Assembly (NCBI GenBank): GCA_030407005.1
Contig: JAUDYN010000007.1
Coordinates: 2,976,001-3,040,000 of the forward strand
Source: Desarmillaria ectypa
Lineage: Eukaryota; Basidiomycota; Agaricomycetes; Agaricales; Physalacriaceae
DNA: 64,000 nucleotides
Direction: 5' to 3'
The notes beneath the pieces are model-generated. The model was not told where the DNA came from. It searched no databases and saw only the letters and a program-made list of their open reading frames with translations. Positions within the stretch are counted from its first letter, which is position 1, and each line of letters begins with the position of its first letter. The translations under genes and the position numbers were made by a program. Below are positions 34,037-48,369 of the stretch, one piece after another.

Positions 34037-37000
34037 TTACAGTGAATTCCATCGGTCAATGGCCGCCTCGAGTGCATGAACTACATCCTGTCTCGTCTTC
34101 AGGTCCTTCTCTTCTGGTACTTTACGTTGCTCCGAGGGAAGCGACTGCTCATATAGCCGATGAAGCTGCAGCTGAAGCTTCAGCATGCTCGTTGATATGC
34201 GGCTTGAGTCTTCAAGATCTTTCTTGTCGACAATGAAGTCAACATTTTTATAATCGATGTGTGAATCGTCGTTCTGTGCATTGACTTTGATGAGCCTCTC
34301 CATGTGAGATCGCTTGATGAGTTGAGCCCAGAGTTTACTTCCTAGCATAATGTTGTCCAGAATTGGGCCGACCCGATCCCAGTTGATAGCAGCAAGAGGT
34401 GTAGTAGTCGTTTTGAATGAAGATGCATTCAAGCATTGAATGTTGTGAAAGGCAGGGAAGATACAGAGCACCCCAATGGCATGATGAGATGCCAAGTCTG
34501 ATGACAGGACCTTATCAACTTTATCCGGAAGAGCATCAAGTGCCTTTAGGAATTGTTGGGATGCTGCTGGAAGTCCATCTACCTCTGCTCCCTGAGTCAT
34601 TGATAAGAAGCCTGTTAATGATAATCAAGATAGAGACTCACACTGCTGTTTCTATAAACATTTTCTGGGATGACTGACTGCACTGCACTGACAAGATCTC
34701 CATTGACAATTGTCTTGTCACTCTCTCGAACTTTTGTCTGGCCCAATAGCCAAAAATGTTTACCACTATCCAACTTCACCAGACAGACAAGATCAGGCCC
34801 AGCTCTTGTGATTGGATAGCAGATGGAATATGGTGCTCCCTGGAATGTGAGCCACTGCAGAAGCTGTGAAGCACTGTCAAGATAGCTGCCTGCTTGGGGA
34901 ATATTTCTAGAGGAATAGGAATATGGGATGGTGTGATATCTCTGTGTTGTGTGATCAAAATGACTGGGAACAACAATCTGAGCCTTCTCATAGGTCCAAG
35001 ATGGTAAGACTGCATTTTCTGGAATGTAAAAATCTAGAACCTGATTGAGAGGAAGGCCAGATTGTAGAGCTCGGAACACAGCATATGCAGAGAACACTTC
35101 AGAGGGATTGTGTTTCAGAGAGATATCAAATGCCTTCTCCATGATATGAGTGTGGAGATATCCTGGCTCATTCTTCTCCAGCCAAGTGAAAATAGCTGTT
35201 AACACAAGTGGCTCATCCATATGCACACTCCTGGTTATATCCACAAATCTGGAGAATCCAAGCTTGACCAATATAGAATCATCCACTGGAAGTACAGATA
35301 GTGGTGTTCCTATTAGCAAACAAGCTGGAAGATTTTCTTTGAGTTTTGAAAACACTCCTAGAGATAGTTAATAACTGAGAGGCCAACAAGATAGAGAAGA
35401 AGCATACCTAATTTTGAAAGATGCTTGACATTAATTCCACGAGATATTTTTGCCTCAATAAAGATATTGGGAGATAATGGTGGCTCTGCTTTAATAAGAT
35501 CCTCAGCATCTCCAGGTTCAAATTCATCATCACAGAAGAATTTGATATAGGAATTGAGCACAGCATATGGGGAGCAGAACCCTGATATAAGCAACAGCTC
35601 AATGAGGGTAGCCGTGAAGCGGAATCTAAGGACAATCACAGTAAGAAATAATAATGGCATGTAGTTATAATCACAAACCTTCCTCTTGTCCATGTAAAGA
35701 CATGTGCAAGAAAGTCTGAGAGGCCACCCTGCAAAGCAGGTGGAACAAACTTTCTAATATATGCAGCCTGGCTATCAGCATCTTCAAAAGATCCCATCTC
35801 AGAATGTTGCTCAAACTTTGATTCACCACCCAGCTTTAATGCCTTTGACCCACTGTTTTCCTGAATAATCTGCAGATTTGTGCCTGTCCCTGATAGGAAC
35901 AAAAACCAATTATGAAGTGCAAGAGACTTGTGAAGGCATTCAGTGAGTGGTCTCAGGAGGGATCGAGAGGATCTTGATGAATGAGAATGGAATGCATTAG
36001 AGGCCTGTATAGCAGGTGCTTGTGCTTCATCTACAATGCAGCACAATTGACATGAAGAAGTGGATAAGGGGAAAGTCTGGGCCAACAGATTCTTGACATC
36101 CTCAAGAGACTGCCTTAGACTGCGTTCCAAGTAATCATTGGTGGAATCTTTAAGGATATTGATAATCCCACAAAATATATCTAGCCGAAAGATTTTCGTC
36201 TAATGGATTTGGATTTTTAGCCACGCCAATCGTAGGTTGTCCTCAGAGGAGCCTGGTTGACTCAGATTCAAGTTTAGGAAGTGGGTAAAAACAAATATGC
36301 ATGCCAGTAGAACTTTAAGGTACTGTCGGCAGGCAATGGCCTCATTTGAATCGAAATCCTCCATGGAGATAGGATCAGAATTGAAGCCATCATTCTCCTG
36401 TATCCTGGAAAGGGCCTGTTCAAGGTCTGTTGAACCCAGCTCGTATGAGTCACGGGTCCCAACAAAGTAGAAACCCCAGTACTACGCCAACCCTTCCAGA
36501 AGGAGCCGTGACTTCCCAGAACCTGAGGTGTTGATAAGGACGCTACAATGAATAACATCAGACAGGAGTACAACTATGATTGCAGTTGTTGCCTTACATA
36601 GACTTGTTGTGAACATTGAACAATGACTTCAGGTGCTTATCGAACACTTCCTTATTGTAGCAACCCAGCTCGTGCAAGAGCAGGCTCAGATGGCCAAGGA
36701 CCTGAGGCAGACAGAGCCTCCTAAAAAAATCACCATGTTCACCACTGTCACTCGGTCCATCCCATCGCAGGAGATCTTTGTCACCAGTAATCACGTCGAG
36801 CATCGTTTGACTAAACTTTGACAAATAATTCTGTATGGCGGTCATTATCACATTGTCTGGCTGCTTAATCGTTGGTGACCCCGTCCTTTCTATGGCATCT
36901 ATGGAAATGATTAGCGCAAGAATCCCAAAGAGAACAGGAACAATTACACATCAGCACCAAATTTTCCCTGTTTGAATAGACATTAGAAATGGGCCATACA

Positions 37001-37420
37001 ATGAACGCAGGCTTGAACAGACCATTTTGGATTCTCAGAAGATCCGATAGCAATAACATCTTTGTATACCATCTCTGCATGCAAAGGGTTCTGCAAAAGA
37101 TCGAGGTCTTTGATGGGTTTGTACAGCCATTTAGGGTGGCGTTTCTTGTACTGGGTAGCTACTTGGACTATCACCAACCCCATCACCACCAACAGCACCT
37201 CTTTTTCAAATCCTCTCTGTAGAAGGACGTGAAAGGCAGAGAATGGCTTGTCGTTGATGAAAATTTGTCAAATTTCCAGGCAAACACTTGGGTCGTGTTC
37301 TTCGGTAGAGGCAGAAGCAGTGAAAGCAACGTCCATTCTGGCGTGTTTTGGAGAGGTCGAGGCAACCAGGGTACCACTGCCACCTCGCTTCAAGGCATTC
37401 AAAGGGTCGGTATTGTCCAT
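34037..37420 (-). pseudogene. Crinkler/RHS-type P-loop NTPase-nuclease gene, broken
   Basis: Minus-strand exons carry, in order: a header region with STSPKHARMDVAF and KPIKDLDLL; a helical part with VLGHLSLLLHELGCYN; Walker A NTSGSGKSR (36506-36523 holds GSGKSR); FYFVGTRDSYELGS; Walker B IVDEAQ (36037-36020); the sensor-like WFLFLSGTGTN (35905-35876); EAKISRGINV; and a C-terminal part with GPDLVCLV...WLLGQTKV (34794-34732). The last may be a PD-(D/E)XK-type nuclease site with Q for E. This matches the Crinkler-RHS class of effectors in fungi and oomycetes. A TGA interrupts the header at 37270-37268, and a TAG (36484-36482) follows Walker A by 9 codons; neither looks removable by an intron. 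The region between about 36130 and 36270 also changes frame. The C-terminal half is long and open. Confidence 0.65.
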
Positions 37421-37579
37421 CAGGACGGAGGTGGCGAACTCAGAGGGCAACACAGTAACGATTAAACAAGATATGAAAGGCGTACATTGAACAGTTACGA
37501 CAGAGAAAGAGTTGGGAAAGAGGAGACGAGAGCTGTCTCTGATTAATCAGCATGCACAGAGATCTGATTATGAGCGAGT

Positions 37580-38225
37580 CAAGCCAGCGCTCGCTGAGTG
37601 TTGAGCTTAAATACAAGTCGTGCGACTGAACTCAGCTATTTATCAAGATAAAATACGCAAGAACCCATATGTAAACACCCAAAATGAAAATCCAAAGAAG
37701 CCGAACAAAAATAGGTAGAGGAATGTGATAATGATAGGCTGACCCCAACACAAGGTCGGCGAGGGTTTTACAAAAGAGCAAATCCAAGAAAGGAGAAAGG
37801 GTATACATAGTATAGAAGTGACAAACAGCAATAATGATATATGCTGGAGAGAGTGGGAATAATGATAAGCTTAAGGAGTGTAGTAGGATGTCGACGGAGA
37901 GATATATACGTCAGATGATAAAAAGATCCGGGAAGCAATGGGCATGTCTGTTGATATCCTGAGCGAATGTCCAACGATGATGATAAGATCGAGAAAGGAG
38001 GAGACTCAGGAGATGACGAAGAGGCCAAAGGATGTGATAGTTTGTCGTGCACGCAAAGGGAAGAGGTATTAACGGTACGGGACTCGTCGACTACCCGTCG
38101 GCAGTCAACAGACCCTCCGAGGCGCCTCAGAGAACGGAGAAGGATTGTTAAACTCATCAGCGAACCAGCCCTTCTCCGGTGACCAGCCGCATGCACCAGA
38201 GCCCATCGAACCTGATACAATACAA
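37580..38225 (-). mobile_element. Dispersed repeat copy C (3' fragment)
   Basis: Only the end of the gene and the conserved tail remain. The C-terminal block (38100-38215) matches copy E closely, including the GCTGGTTCGCTGATGAG segment and the CGACGGGTAGTCGACGAGTC block. The tail runs to TTTAAGCTCAACACTCAGC near 37600. Its broken 5' edge (about 38215-38250) abuts the polymerase alpha pseudogene, and its 3' edge lies about 90 bp from the Crinkler-type header. Confidence 0.65.
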
Positions 38226-38254
38226 ACGTGTCGAACACCAAACATTGATAGGAA

Positions 38255-40738
38255 GAAGACGTTCAAATTTACGACGAAGTATCAGAAGCCCAATACAGAA
38301 ACATCGTCAAGGGGCGTTTACAGAGAGACGACTCCCACCATCACCGACTCCCATTGCACCAACAATCAGTGCATACCGGCCGAAGGTCTCGAAAGATGAA
38401 GAGGACAATTTCATGGCTTCTCTTTTGGGGGACATGGACGCGGAGCTCATCCTAGTCATGTACTTCAATTCCTTGTATCCTAGTATCATTCAAGAGTACA
38501 ACATCGATTTCATTACTGTTGATTCAATTGATAACGAGCATGAGGTTTGCTTATGCTTTCTTTTACTCCTTGCATTGCTGGCTGACATGCGGTCCTCTGT
38601 AGAACGAAGAAGAGCATATCCTGGAGCCACCTGGTTCTTAGGTCCCCCCAGGGTGTTCTCCCTCAGCTCATTGCCACCCTTGTCAACAGACGGCGACAAG
38701 TCAAATCTCTTATGAAGGACAAAACTGCGACGCCTGCGCAGCTGCTCCAGGTAACATCAGTTTCTGCGTTTTGATTGACTATCTCATTCTGACACATTTG
38801 TTTCTAGTATGATATCAAACAGCAGGCCCTCAAGCTTACAGCTAATAGTATGTACGACTGTCTAGGCTTCGAGTATTCGAGGTTCTATGCTCGTCCTTTG
38901 GACGCCTTAACAACGTTCAAAGGACGAGAAATTCTGACGCATACGAAGGAATTGGCAGAGAGCATGCAGCTTGATGTCCGTCTTTGATTCGATCTTTTCC
39001 TTATGGTTGACTTAATCTGACAATGTTCAGGTCGTTTACGGTGATACTGATTCAGTCTTTGTGAACTCTAACGTCACCGAACTATCGGAAGCGCTGAAAA
39101 TTGCCGCTGAATTCAAGAAAGCCGTTAATGACCGATACAAGCTGTTGGAGATCGATTTAGATGGCATATTCCAGCGACTACTGCTTTTACAAAAGAAGAA
39201 GTATGCAGCTATCAAGGTCGAGGATGGGACTAGGACATCGACAGAAGTGAAGGGCCTCGATATGAAGCGTCGAGAGTACTGTGCGCTTTCAAAGAACGTT
39301 TCGCAGTAAGTGATGTCATTTCTGTGGCTCGTGCTCAAGCTCATGGTAATTTTAGGTACGTATTAGAACAAATTCTATCCGGAGAAGCTACCGAAGTCGT
39401 TGTGGAACAAATACATGAATATTTGACGACCATCGGGAAGAATGTCAGGGAGGGCAAGGTCAAACTCGACGATTTTATCATTTTTAAGGTTCGTACTGTG
39501 TCTTTTTTGCATCAAGTGCCTCTAATCAATACTCCACAGCGGCTTGGTAAAAATCCGGAAGAATACCCGAAAATTCATGGTCTACCACATGTTCAGGTCG
39601 CTTTGAAAATGAAGGCGAGGGGTGGGTCGGCAAGGGCAGGAGATGTAATCCCTTACATTTTCTGCCTAGCCGAAGGGGAAGAGTCGGTGAAGACTGGCCA
39701 GGCGGATCGTGCCAGGCATCCCGACGAACTTCGAAAGGCAGGATCGGAGCTCAAAATAGGTGAGTTGTGAGCACACTGACGCCTATATGTTATTGACATT
39801 TCCAGATTATGAACAATATCTTTCTCAGCAGATTCTTCCCCCCATAGAACGATTATGTGATCCTATCGAAGGAACGGATCGAACACGATTAGCAGAGTGC
39901 CTCGGTAAATTTATTGTCTTTGTCTGATGCGAACGATGCTCACTCATCCTCAGGTCTGGATCCTTCACGCTATCGAACTGCTATATCTAGCAGCTTCTCA
40001 GAGGAACGCGCATTCGCTTCTCTGGATTTGCGGACATCAGACGCAGAGCGGTTCAAGGATGCCACTCCCTTCATTGTGCGGTGTCCTGCCTGTAAAGGAG
40101 AACTTGCATTCGCCCCGCTCAATGATCGCGAAGTACGTATGATCGATGTGTTACGATGTCCAGCTACTGATATGAGTGCCTAGGCGTCAATCATTCATCC
40201 TCATGGTACTGCGTGTCTCAGTCCCACCTGTCAGAAACCGATACCGTCAGGAAGTCTACAGCTGCAACTTGAAGTCCAGATGAGGGGTCACATCTCGACG
40301 TATTACGAAGACTGGACCGTGTGCGATGATGTTACTTGCGGTAATCGGACACGCATGGTGGGGGTATATAGTCGAAGGTGTCTCAAAAAGGGATGTCGAG
40401 GAACAGCCGCTTTTGAGGTTCGTTGTCGTCGTATGAACGACTGCTTGGCATTGAAGGTGTTCACAGTATTCTGATGCCCAACTGTATGACCAACTTCGCT
40501 ACTTTTCCTCCCTTTTCGATGGAGAACGTGCAATGAAAGCCTCGAGGGGAACGAGCTCCGAAGGTATGCAATGTTACTTCTTTGGTGTTGCTGGGTTTAT
40601 CATCTGTTACAGAGGGAGTTTCTGTTCTTGTTTCGCAACAGGCAGAGCTTCTGAAGGCCATGTCGAATTGTGTGGATAAATACTTAGATCAATGTGGCCG
40701 TCGGTGGGTGGAAATGGGTACGCTGTTTTGTATGATGA
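38255..40738 (+). pseudogene. pol1: DNA polymerase alpha catalytic subunit, rearranged
   Basis: The left end holds the N-terminal signature YDEVSEAQYRNIVKGRLQRD (38270-38331). After a frame change comes KDEEDNFMASLLGDMDA, which then runs straight into polymerase motif A, so roughly 600 residues of the normal middle part are missing. Motif A reads MYFNSLYPSIIQEYNID: the metal-binding Asp is Tyr (TAC, 38461-38463). Motif B reads NSMYDCLGF, with Asp in place of the invariant Gly (38856-38858). Motif C YGDTDS (39037-39054) is intact. The thumb, PKIHGLPHVQVALKMKARGG and the C-terminal zinc modules (CPACKGEL...CLSPTCQ, then CDDVTCGNR...CLKKGC) follow with introns kept. Retained introns indicate a DNA-level duplicate, not a retrocopy. 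It cannot be an active polymerase. Confidence 0.88.
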
Positions 40739-40991
40739 AAATATAGGTTTTCCTATATTTTCAATAGTCCGTTTGTTGTATTTAGAGATATATCATGTTG
40801 TAGTTTCAGTTTTTAAGCGTGGTATCGCATCAAGAGCGGAATAATGGTTAATAGCACCGGTGATACAAATATCCGGCAAGAAAGAAGTTTGTTTTATTAA
40901 TCGGTGCTCCTGAACAGAAACGTAACGACGTCCGTACTACAGGTGGCTATCTATGAAGTGCACTTTACTGTCAATGAAGCCAGGGGGATGT
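40739..40991. other. Short gap after polymerase pseudogene
   Basis: AT-rich 3' region of the pseudogene; nothing recognised. Confidence 0.4.
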
Positions 40992-41469
40992 CTAGCTGCT
41001 ATGGGACCGAACCGAATCGATCCCATGCTGCCCCGTCACGAGTACTCCTCCCGGCCTCGGCAATAGAATAGTGAAAACATATTGTAAATTAGTACAGAGG
41101 AGGGACGAACAACAGTGAGAGGCGGTGTCATGAGGACACAAAAAGAGAACGTGTAATACATCCTCAATGTCATCGTGACACATACTACATAGACACCATT
41201 GAGTGTCTAGCAAACCTGGCTTTGAATAGCCACGCTTAACAAAAATTTAAAGACGTAAGGAATGTAGGTAGAGCACCTACGCCAACTGATCCTCCAGGGA
41301 TGGCATTCCACGACGAGGGAACACTATATTCACCAGAAAGTGGCGCCGAAGGGAGGGAAGACCTACTCGAGAAAGGTGGAGTAATCGGGTAACGGTCCGA
41401 CACAAGTCCGACCAGCGCAAAACCTCCACGGCGAGAGGATGCGAAGATAAAGAAAGACATGTAAATCAT
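40992..41469 (-). pseudogene. Non-LTR retrotransposon 3' relic
   Basis: Two minus-strand frames. The first (41469-41236) ends in SSWNAIPGGSVGVGALPTFL, like the WN-LP...A-S---F segment at the end of many LINE ORF2 proteins. The second (41213-40992) has CSMCHDDIEDVLHVLFLCPH, a zinc-knuckle-like pattern found near the RNase H/C-terminal end of such proteins. Both are short and broken. Assignment is tentative. Confidence 0.4.
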
Positions 41470-42844
41470 ACTTTACGGTATGTTGATAAGGACAGAGATA
41501 TAAGAGCATCATTACACGGCACGGTTCAACGGGGAACGCTGGGCATATATAATACATGATTGCGTATACTAACACTAGTATAACAACTATATACTTAATT
41601 ATCTACTGATAACTCCAGTAGTCCATAAGCCGAGCTTAAGGTCAACTTTACGCTGCTGGGTAGAACCTAAGGTCCAGTCTGGCCTCAATGGCTACCACTG
41701 TCTACAGCCCTTCAATGGGTCGTTACATTGAAAGTTGATAAGCCTTTTTCAGACGTAAGTTCTTTCAGGCACGTTGTCGACAAAGTCCGGTGGAACTACA
41801 CAGCATCAGTATCGCGATTTCTGGCGGTAGAAAAAATCGCTGCAAGGCGCAGATATTTGGGACAGTGCCTGAAGAAGAGATACAATTGCACGGTAGTTCA
41901 CTCCTTTAACAGTGGAAGCAGATATCGGCGTAGATTGCACATAAAACTGGAATACCACGAAAGCAAAAGCTCACGTAGTAATCAGGCAATGCACCAGTCT
42001 GTGATTCATTTTTTGTTAGAATTTCACTGTGGAGCAGCACAACGACAGCCAGACAGATCTTAGCAAATGCAGAAAAGCCATAGTCAAGTTGAAATGAGGA
42101 AGGGGCTGGTATGGATGCTGCAACAAAAGCGAGTGCTAGAGATGATAGAGGTTGGAAGTTTACGAAGGGCAGGGCCTTCACGCCGCGATCAGGCAGAGAA
42201 TCAGCCTGTAGTCAAAGATTTCAATCATTTCACTGCAGAGCAGCGCGGTATCAGCCAGACGTGAAGTAGTAGATTTAAGGAAGCAGTAATCGACTTGGAG
42301 TAAGAAGCAAGGAAGGCAAGGATGATTGTAAAACCTTTCTCCAGCAGTGCAGTGTAGCGCCGGACGCTGTCAGAGGTAATGGTCAAATTGATCGTAGACA
42401 CGACGACGGCCCATACAGTTCCGGGAACATTCCACCGGAGAAAAAAGATACTTGGAGAGCTCACAAATTTTACGAGGAGCCAGAAGTTGCAGATGGAAAG
42501 GGAACGAGAACAGGAAGCGAGCGTCGCCAGCAGGAAAGGCGCAAGGAAAGATTTAACGCAGCCAAAATCCAAGGGGCACTGGAGAGCACAGGTAAATAAA
42601 TTAAGCAATATTCCTGGGATTCGGAAGAAACAAGTTACGGTACATATCGCCGGCTATAATAGTTAAATAATTAAAAGCGCAGAGAATCTGCGCCGCCAGA
42701 GATATGTATGAACAAAGCGATCATATTACACAGCCACCATCGCTCTTGCTAGTCTTGCTCAGTTCCGTCACTCTTCAACGCCTAGGAACTGGGGTGATCA
42801 CCGACCTTGTCCTCGTTCTCTCCAGCTCCTAGTGACGGGTAGCG
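41470..42844. other. Intergenic, relic to TBC gene
   Basis: About 1.4 kb. Frames at 41728-42063, 42225-42608 and 42379-42666 are mutually antisense, low in complexity and without motifs. The last 180 bp must hold the promoter of the TBC gene, including a pyrimidine-rich stretch at 42728-42835. Confidence 0.4.
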
Positions 42845-45800
42845 ATGTCGACGATTTCCACCGCGCTGCGGAACTTCAAAGAGCCCACAAAGGAACAGCT
42901 GACACAGATATTCTTCTCCTTGCCTGCGACACCGGTGCCTAATGACTCACCGCCCGAGAAGGTGTCTGAGGAAGAGGTAGAAAAGATGGATATCAATGCT
43001 GTGTTGAGCCTTGGGGTACAAGAAGAAGAGGATTCGTATGTGAGTACAGCGACAGTATTGCAGCGTCGAGACCCTTGACCAATGGCGTCTTAGGCGGGCA
43101 AATTACACCTCATCGCTCCATACTTGGCCTTTACCTCGCTCGACCGCAAGTCTGTGCGCTTCACCATCCCGCTATCGACGATACGGCGCGTGGAACGACT
43201 CAATGCTCGAGCGGGCATCTATGCATTGAGTCTCGCTCTCTTTCACGGGGGCAAAATAGTAAGTTGCTACTTCTCGTGGTGGCAGTACACTTTAATGGCT
43301 GTAGATCGTCCAATTGACGTCCCTTCGACCGACGGCAGACCAGTTCTGTTCGTTACTGCGTGACGCATTGAAGATTGAGCTGCAGCGTGGGCAGATGAAG
43401 GCCGTCAAGGGGTTTGTGAAGACATGTTATTCGGAAGCGCTCGTGTCCGCGACGTCGTCAGTCGCAGATCAGGAGAGGGAGGATGGAAGCCTTATTAGCC
43501 AGGAGAAGGAACACCCCGAGCCTCGGGAGACGACTTACCATGGCGGTTTGGGGCTACGTTTCAAGTTTCCCGGGGATCCAAAGAAGTGCGTATCTTTATC
43601 TTTGCATAAATGGTCTACTAATACAAAGAAACTTAGGCTCCGAGAAGCTTCCAAGATTAAACTATGGACAAATTACTTGCGAAGTATGTGTTAAACGCTG
43701 GTGCACGTTCAACGTGTTTGACTGACTGGTCTCGGAAGCACATGGGCGTAATCTTACCCTTTTACGGTACCCTCAATGTACCCGGCTCGTACAAGTTGGA
43801 TTACCCAATCGACTTCGTGGGGAGATGTGGGAAACCTTATCCGGCTCCATATTTCTGCGCTTTTCCAACCCCGGCCGCTATGATCGGATATTGGAGGAGA
43901 ACAAGGGACGGACAAGTACCAGTACGGAGGATATTGAGAAGGATCTTCACAGGAGTTTGCCAGAGTACGTAGGTTACCAGTCTGAAGAAGGAATCGGTGC
44001 CCTCCGACGCGTGTTGCAAGCTTATTCGTTCAAAAATCCCGAACTTGGTTATTGTCAGGTCCGTAGCTCGTTCGCAGTCATACCCAGACCCTGACTTGGA
44101 AACCAATAGGCAATGAATATCTTGGCTGCAGCCATTCTTATGTGAGTGGCCAAGTTTTCAATGTGTTTCACCCATCCGAATTGCTTTAGATATATGTCGG
44201 AAGAACAAGCATTTTGGCTGTTAGAAGTTTTATGTGACCGCCTACTTCCTGGTTACTACGCGTACGCTGTCTTGATGACTTCGGAAATTATTGATTTTAA
44301 GCCCTTTCCAGGCCCTCCATGCACGGAACGCTATTAGATCAACGTGTCTTCGAGTCCTTAGTCCAACGGTGTTTGCCGATGATTCACGATCATTTCCAAG
44401 AGGTAGATGTTCAACTTTCGGTTGCGTCGTTGCCCTGGTTCTTGAGTCTGTGGGTGCATGTCTGCTGTTGTGTTCTCTGGTTTATGTCAGTTCGCCACAG
44501 GTATATTAACAGTATGCCCATGATTTTCGCTTTTCGGGTTGTGGATTGCTTCTTCTGCATGGGCCCGAAAGTACTATTCCAAGTGGGGTAAGCGATCGCC
44601 ATAAATGTACCTGACTTAGAGACTCAAATTTCCTCTTTATTTTAGACTGGGTTAGTACGATGGCTGACTTACTGAATGTCGACTCATATTCTGTCAATAG
44701 CTATTCTCAAGATCAATGGGGAGAAGCTTCTCCAGATCCAAGATGACGGCCAATTCCTCAAGTACATTCCGTCCTTCCTCTTGTCGCTTATGATCTAATC
44801 TTTGTATCTCAGTCTCATGCGAGATTATTTCGCATCTTTGGGAGATTCTGCTCACCCAGACTCGACTGATCCTCGTGCACGAGCAATAACACGTTTCCAA
44901 GAGCTCCTTCTGGTCTCATTCCGTGAATTCTCAGTCATAACCGACGACATGATCCTTTCTGAGCGCAAGCGGTTCAGGAGCGAGATCATCCACAGCATAG
45001 AGTCCTTTTCTAAGCGTTCTGCTGTGCGGAACCTCAAAAGTCTTGGCAGATTCAACAAAGAACAGGCCGGGCTCGTTTATGATTCGCTGTATAGGTCAAT
45101 GTGCATCTACCCACCGCCTCCAGCTGTACCTCCTCCACCCAGTCTTTTGGCACCTGCCGACGGGACAGAAGAGAAACCCGAGACCAGGATTGGCTTGAAG
45201 ACATTCCAATATTTCCTTAGTGAAATCGCGACGTGGGCACGGGACGAGCGAATTGTACGCAATGGCTTCCAGGTTTGCTCTAGTACCATTCTTCCTGGCC
45301 TTTTTTCTCACTAATTGTTTCAGCAACGTATTGATCGTGAAATGGCAGAGCACGAATTCATTGATCGCCTTTTCTTCTTTTGGGATACGTCGTGCCGCGG
45401 CGCCCTGTCGTTCCAGGTACTTTTGCCCCTTGGTTTTATCTTTAGATCATGACTGAATCGGCATTAACAGGATCTTGTCTCTGGATTAGATGGCGTCATG
45501 TTCAATGATCTAATGGAGAATATCGAATGGTTCTTTAATCTTCACGACAAGAACAAAGACGGCTATCTCACAAAGGACGAGGTACTGACCCTTTCGGAAT
45601 CATTCCTGGTATGTCCAGTTCCCGTTAACAGTCTTTTTGCCCTCTGAAGTATTGCTGCTTAGTTTATATTTCGATATGAGATTGGGGATGCGTACCTCGG
45701 AGCCGTCAGTCGATTCATGACTAATGCATTCGAATATGGAGATGCTCTCTTACCCCGACCAGAAGTCGAAACAGGAGAGGATAGCGAGCCATCGTCTCCG

Positions 45801-46706
45801 CCGCCTATTGCGTCTAATCAACCGTATCTGAACTTGGCGACGTATGCATTGAACCGTCCTCCTAACTTTATGCAATGCTCACTCTTATGGCCTAGATTCC
45901 GAATGGTGGTACTAGCCGATGAGGTGCTTGAGTCCTTCTTCGAGACCGACCTGTCAGCGTCGTTCAGACTAGACCCTTTGCCTGACATGGAATTGCCGAC
46001 ATCTAACAGCGGCCTATTAGGCGATATCTGGTCCACGATTGCAACGGATAGTAATAAGAAGATATTCAACATGTTCACAGATGAGATTGGAAAAACGATT
46101 GGAAAACATCAAGTAAGTCGCGGCGGAGCTGAGTGGGGAAGCCGGTTTGTTGACCATGACATCCCCGAAGGTGATCCATCGGCCATCTATTGGACGTTAC
46201 ACGAAACTCGAGGAACCCAAGGCTCGGGAATCACTTCTCACGCCATCTATGCGGCACTCCCCGTCAAAAGGAAGTCTCAAGTCGAGCGAGAGTTCCTCGA
46301 CGCTCGCGACTTCATCCTCTTCGCTCAGTGTGGATACAGCAAGTAGCACTACGACAAATTCTGTGTTCTCGCCGATGCCTATGGTACAAGCAGCAAATGC
46401 TGCGCTCATGGAGCGCACTGCATTCGCCATTGACGACGCCAAGGACGATGACGACGATGAAGGTTCTGGCGATGATACACTAGACGGAGGCGACAACGTC
46501 ATGGACGAGGTTGGTCGGCTTTTGCCTCGCATTGTATAGCTGCCGGCTGAAACAGCGTATAGGTTGACGCTTTCCTGGAAGCGCATGATTCCGGATTAAC
46601 TGATGCGGATAAAGAGGTGGCTAAAGGTGAGGTTATCACTTACCTGTCAGATGTTAATTAACTCCTCGCTGCGGTAGATTTGTTGAATGCCGAACCTGTC
46701 AAGTAA
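42845..46706 (+). CDS. GRAM-TBC-EF-hand Rab GAP (Gyp2/Mdr1-like)
   Basis: ATG at 42845 (MSTISTALRNFKEP), many short introns, stop TAA at 46704-46706. A GRAM domain comes first (YLAFTSLDRKSVRFTIPLST with RVERLNARAG). The TBC domain follows: VGLPNRLRGEMWETLSG, the arginine finger in IEKDLHRSLPEY (Arg codon 43951-43953), RRVLQAYSFKNPELGYCQ with the catalytic glutamine (44056-44058), and EEQAFWLLEVLCDRLLPGYY. An EF-hand DKNKDGYLTKDE is at about 45547-45582. The tail is Ser-rich and then acidic (DDAKDDDDDEGSGDD). These proteins speed GTP hydrolysis by Rab GTPases of the endosomal/Golgi pathway (yeast Gyp2/Mdr1; animal TBC1D8/9). All catalytic residues are present. It converges with the SWD3-like gene, with about 210 bp between stops. 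Confidence 0.9.
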
Positions 46707-46917
46707 GCCACGCGCATCATAAACGTTACGATTGTCGACAATGCTTTCTTTTTATGCTCACAACGATTTCCTGTCGCATTTAATGGACCTTGTATTAGTA
46801 TCATCAACCTTCCAGCGTAACCCCTCTTCTACACCAAGTTGTACATGCCATTGATGATCTGGAAGTATATCTCACACTGTCGCCATGAAAACCGTTAAAA
46901 AAAGTACAAAGTCGGCG

Positions 46918-48369
<1,452 letters not shown>

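Noticed and set aside
46190..46586. Frames antisense or shifted within the acidic tail of the TBC gene
   Set aside because: They are shadows of the Ser/Asp-rich coding sequence; the spliced TBC frame explains the region.
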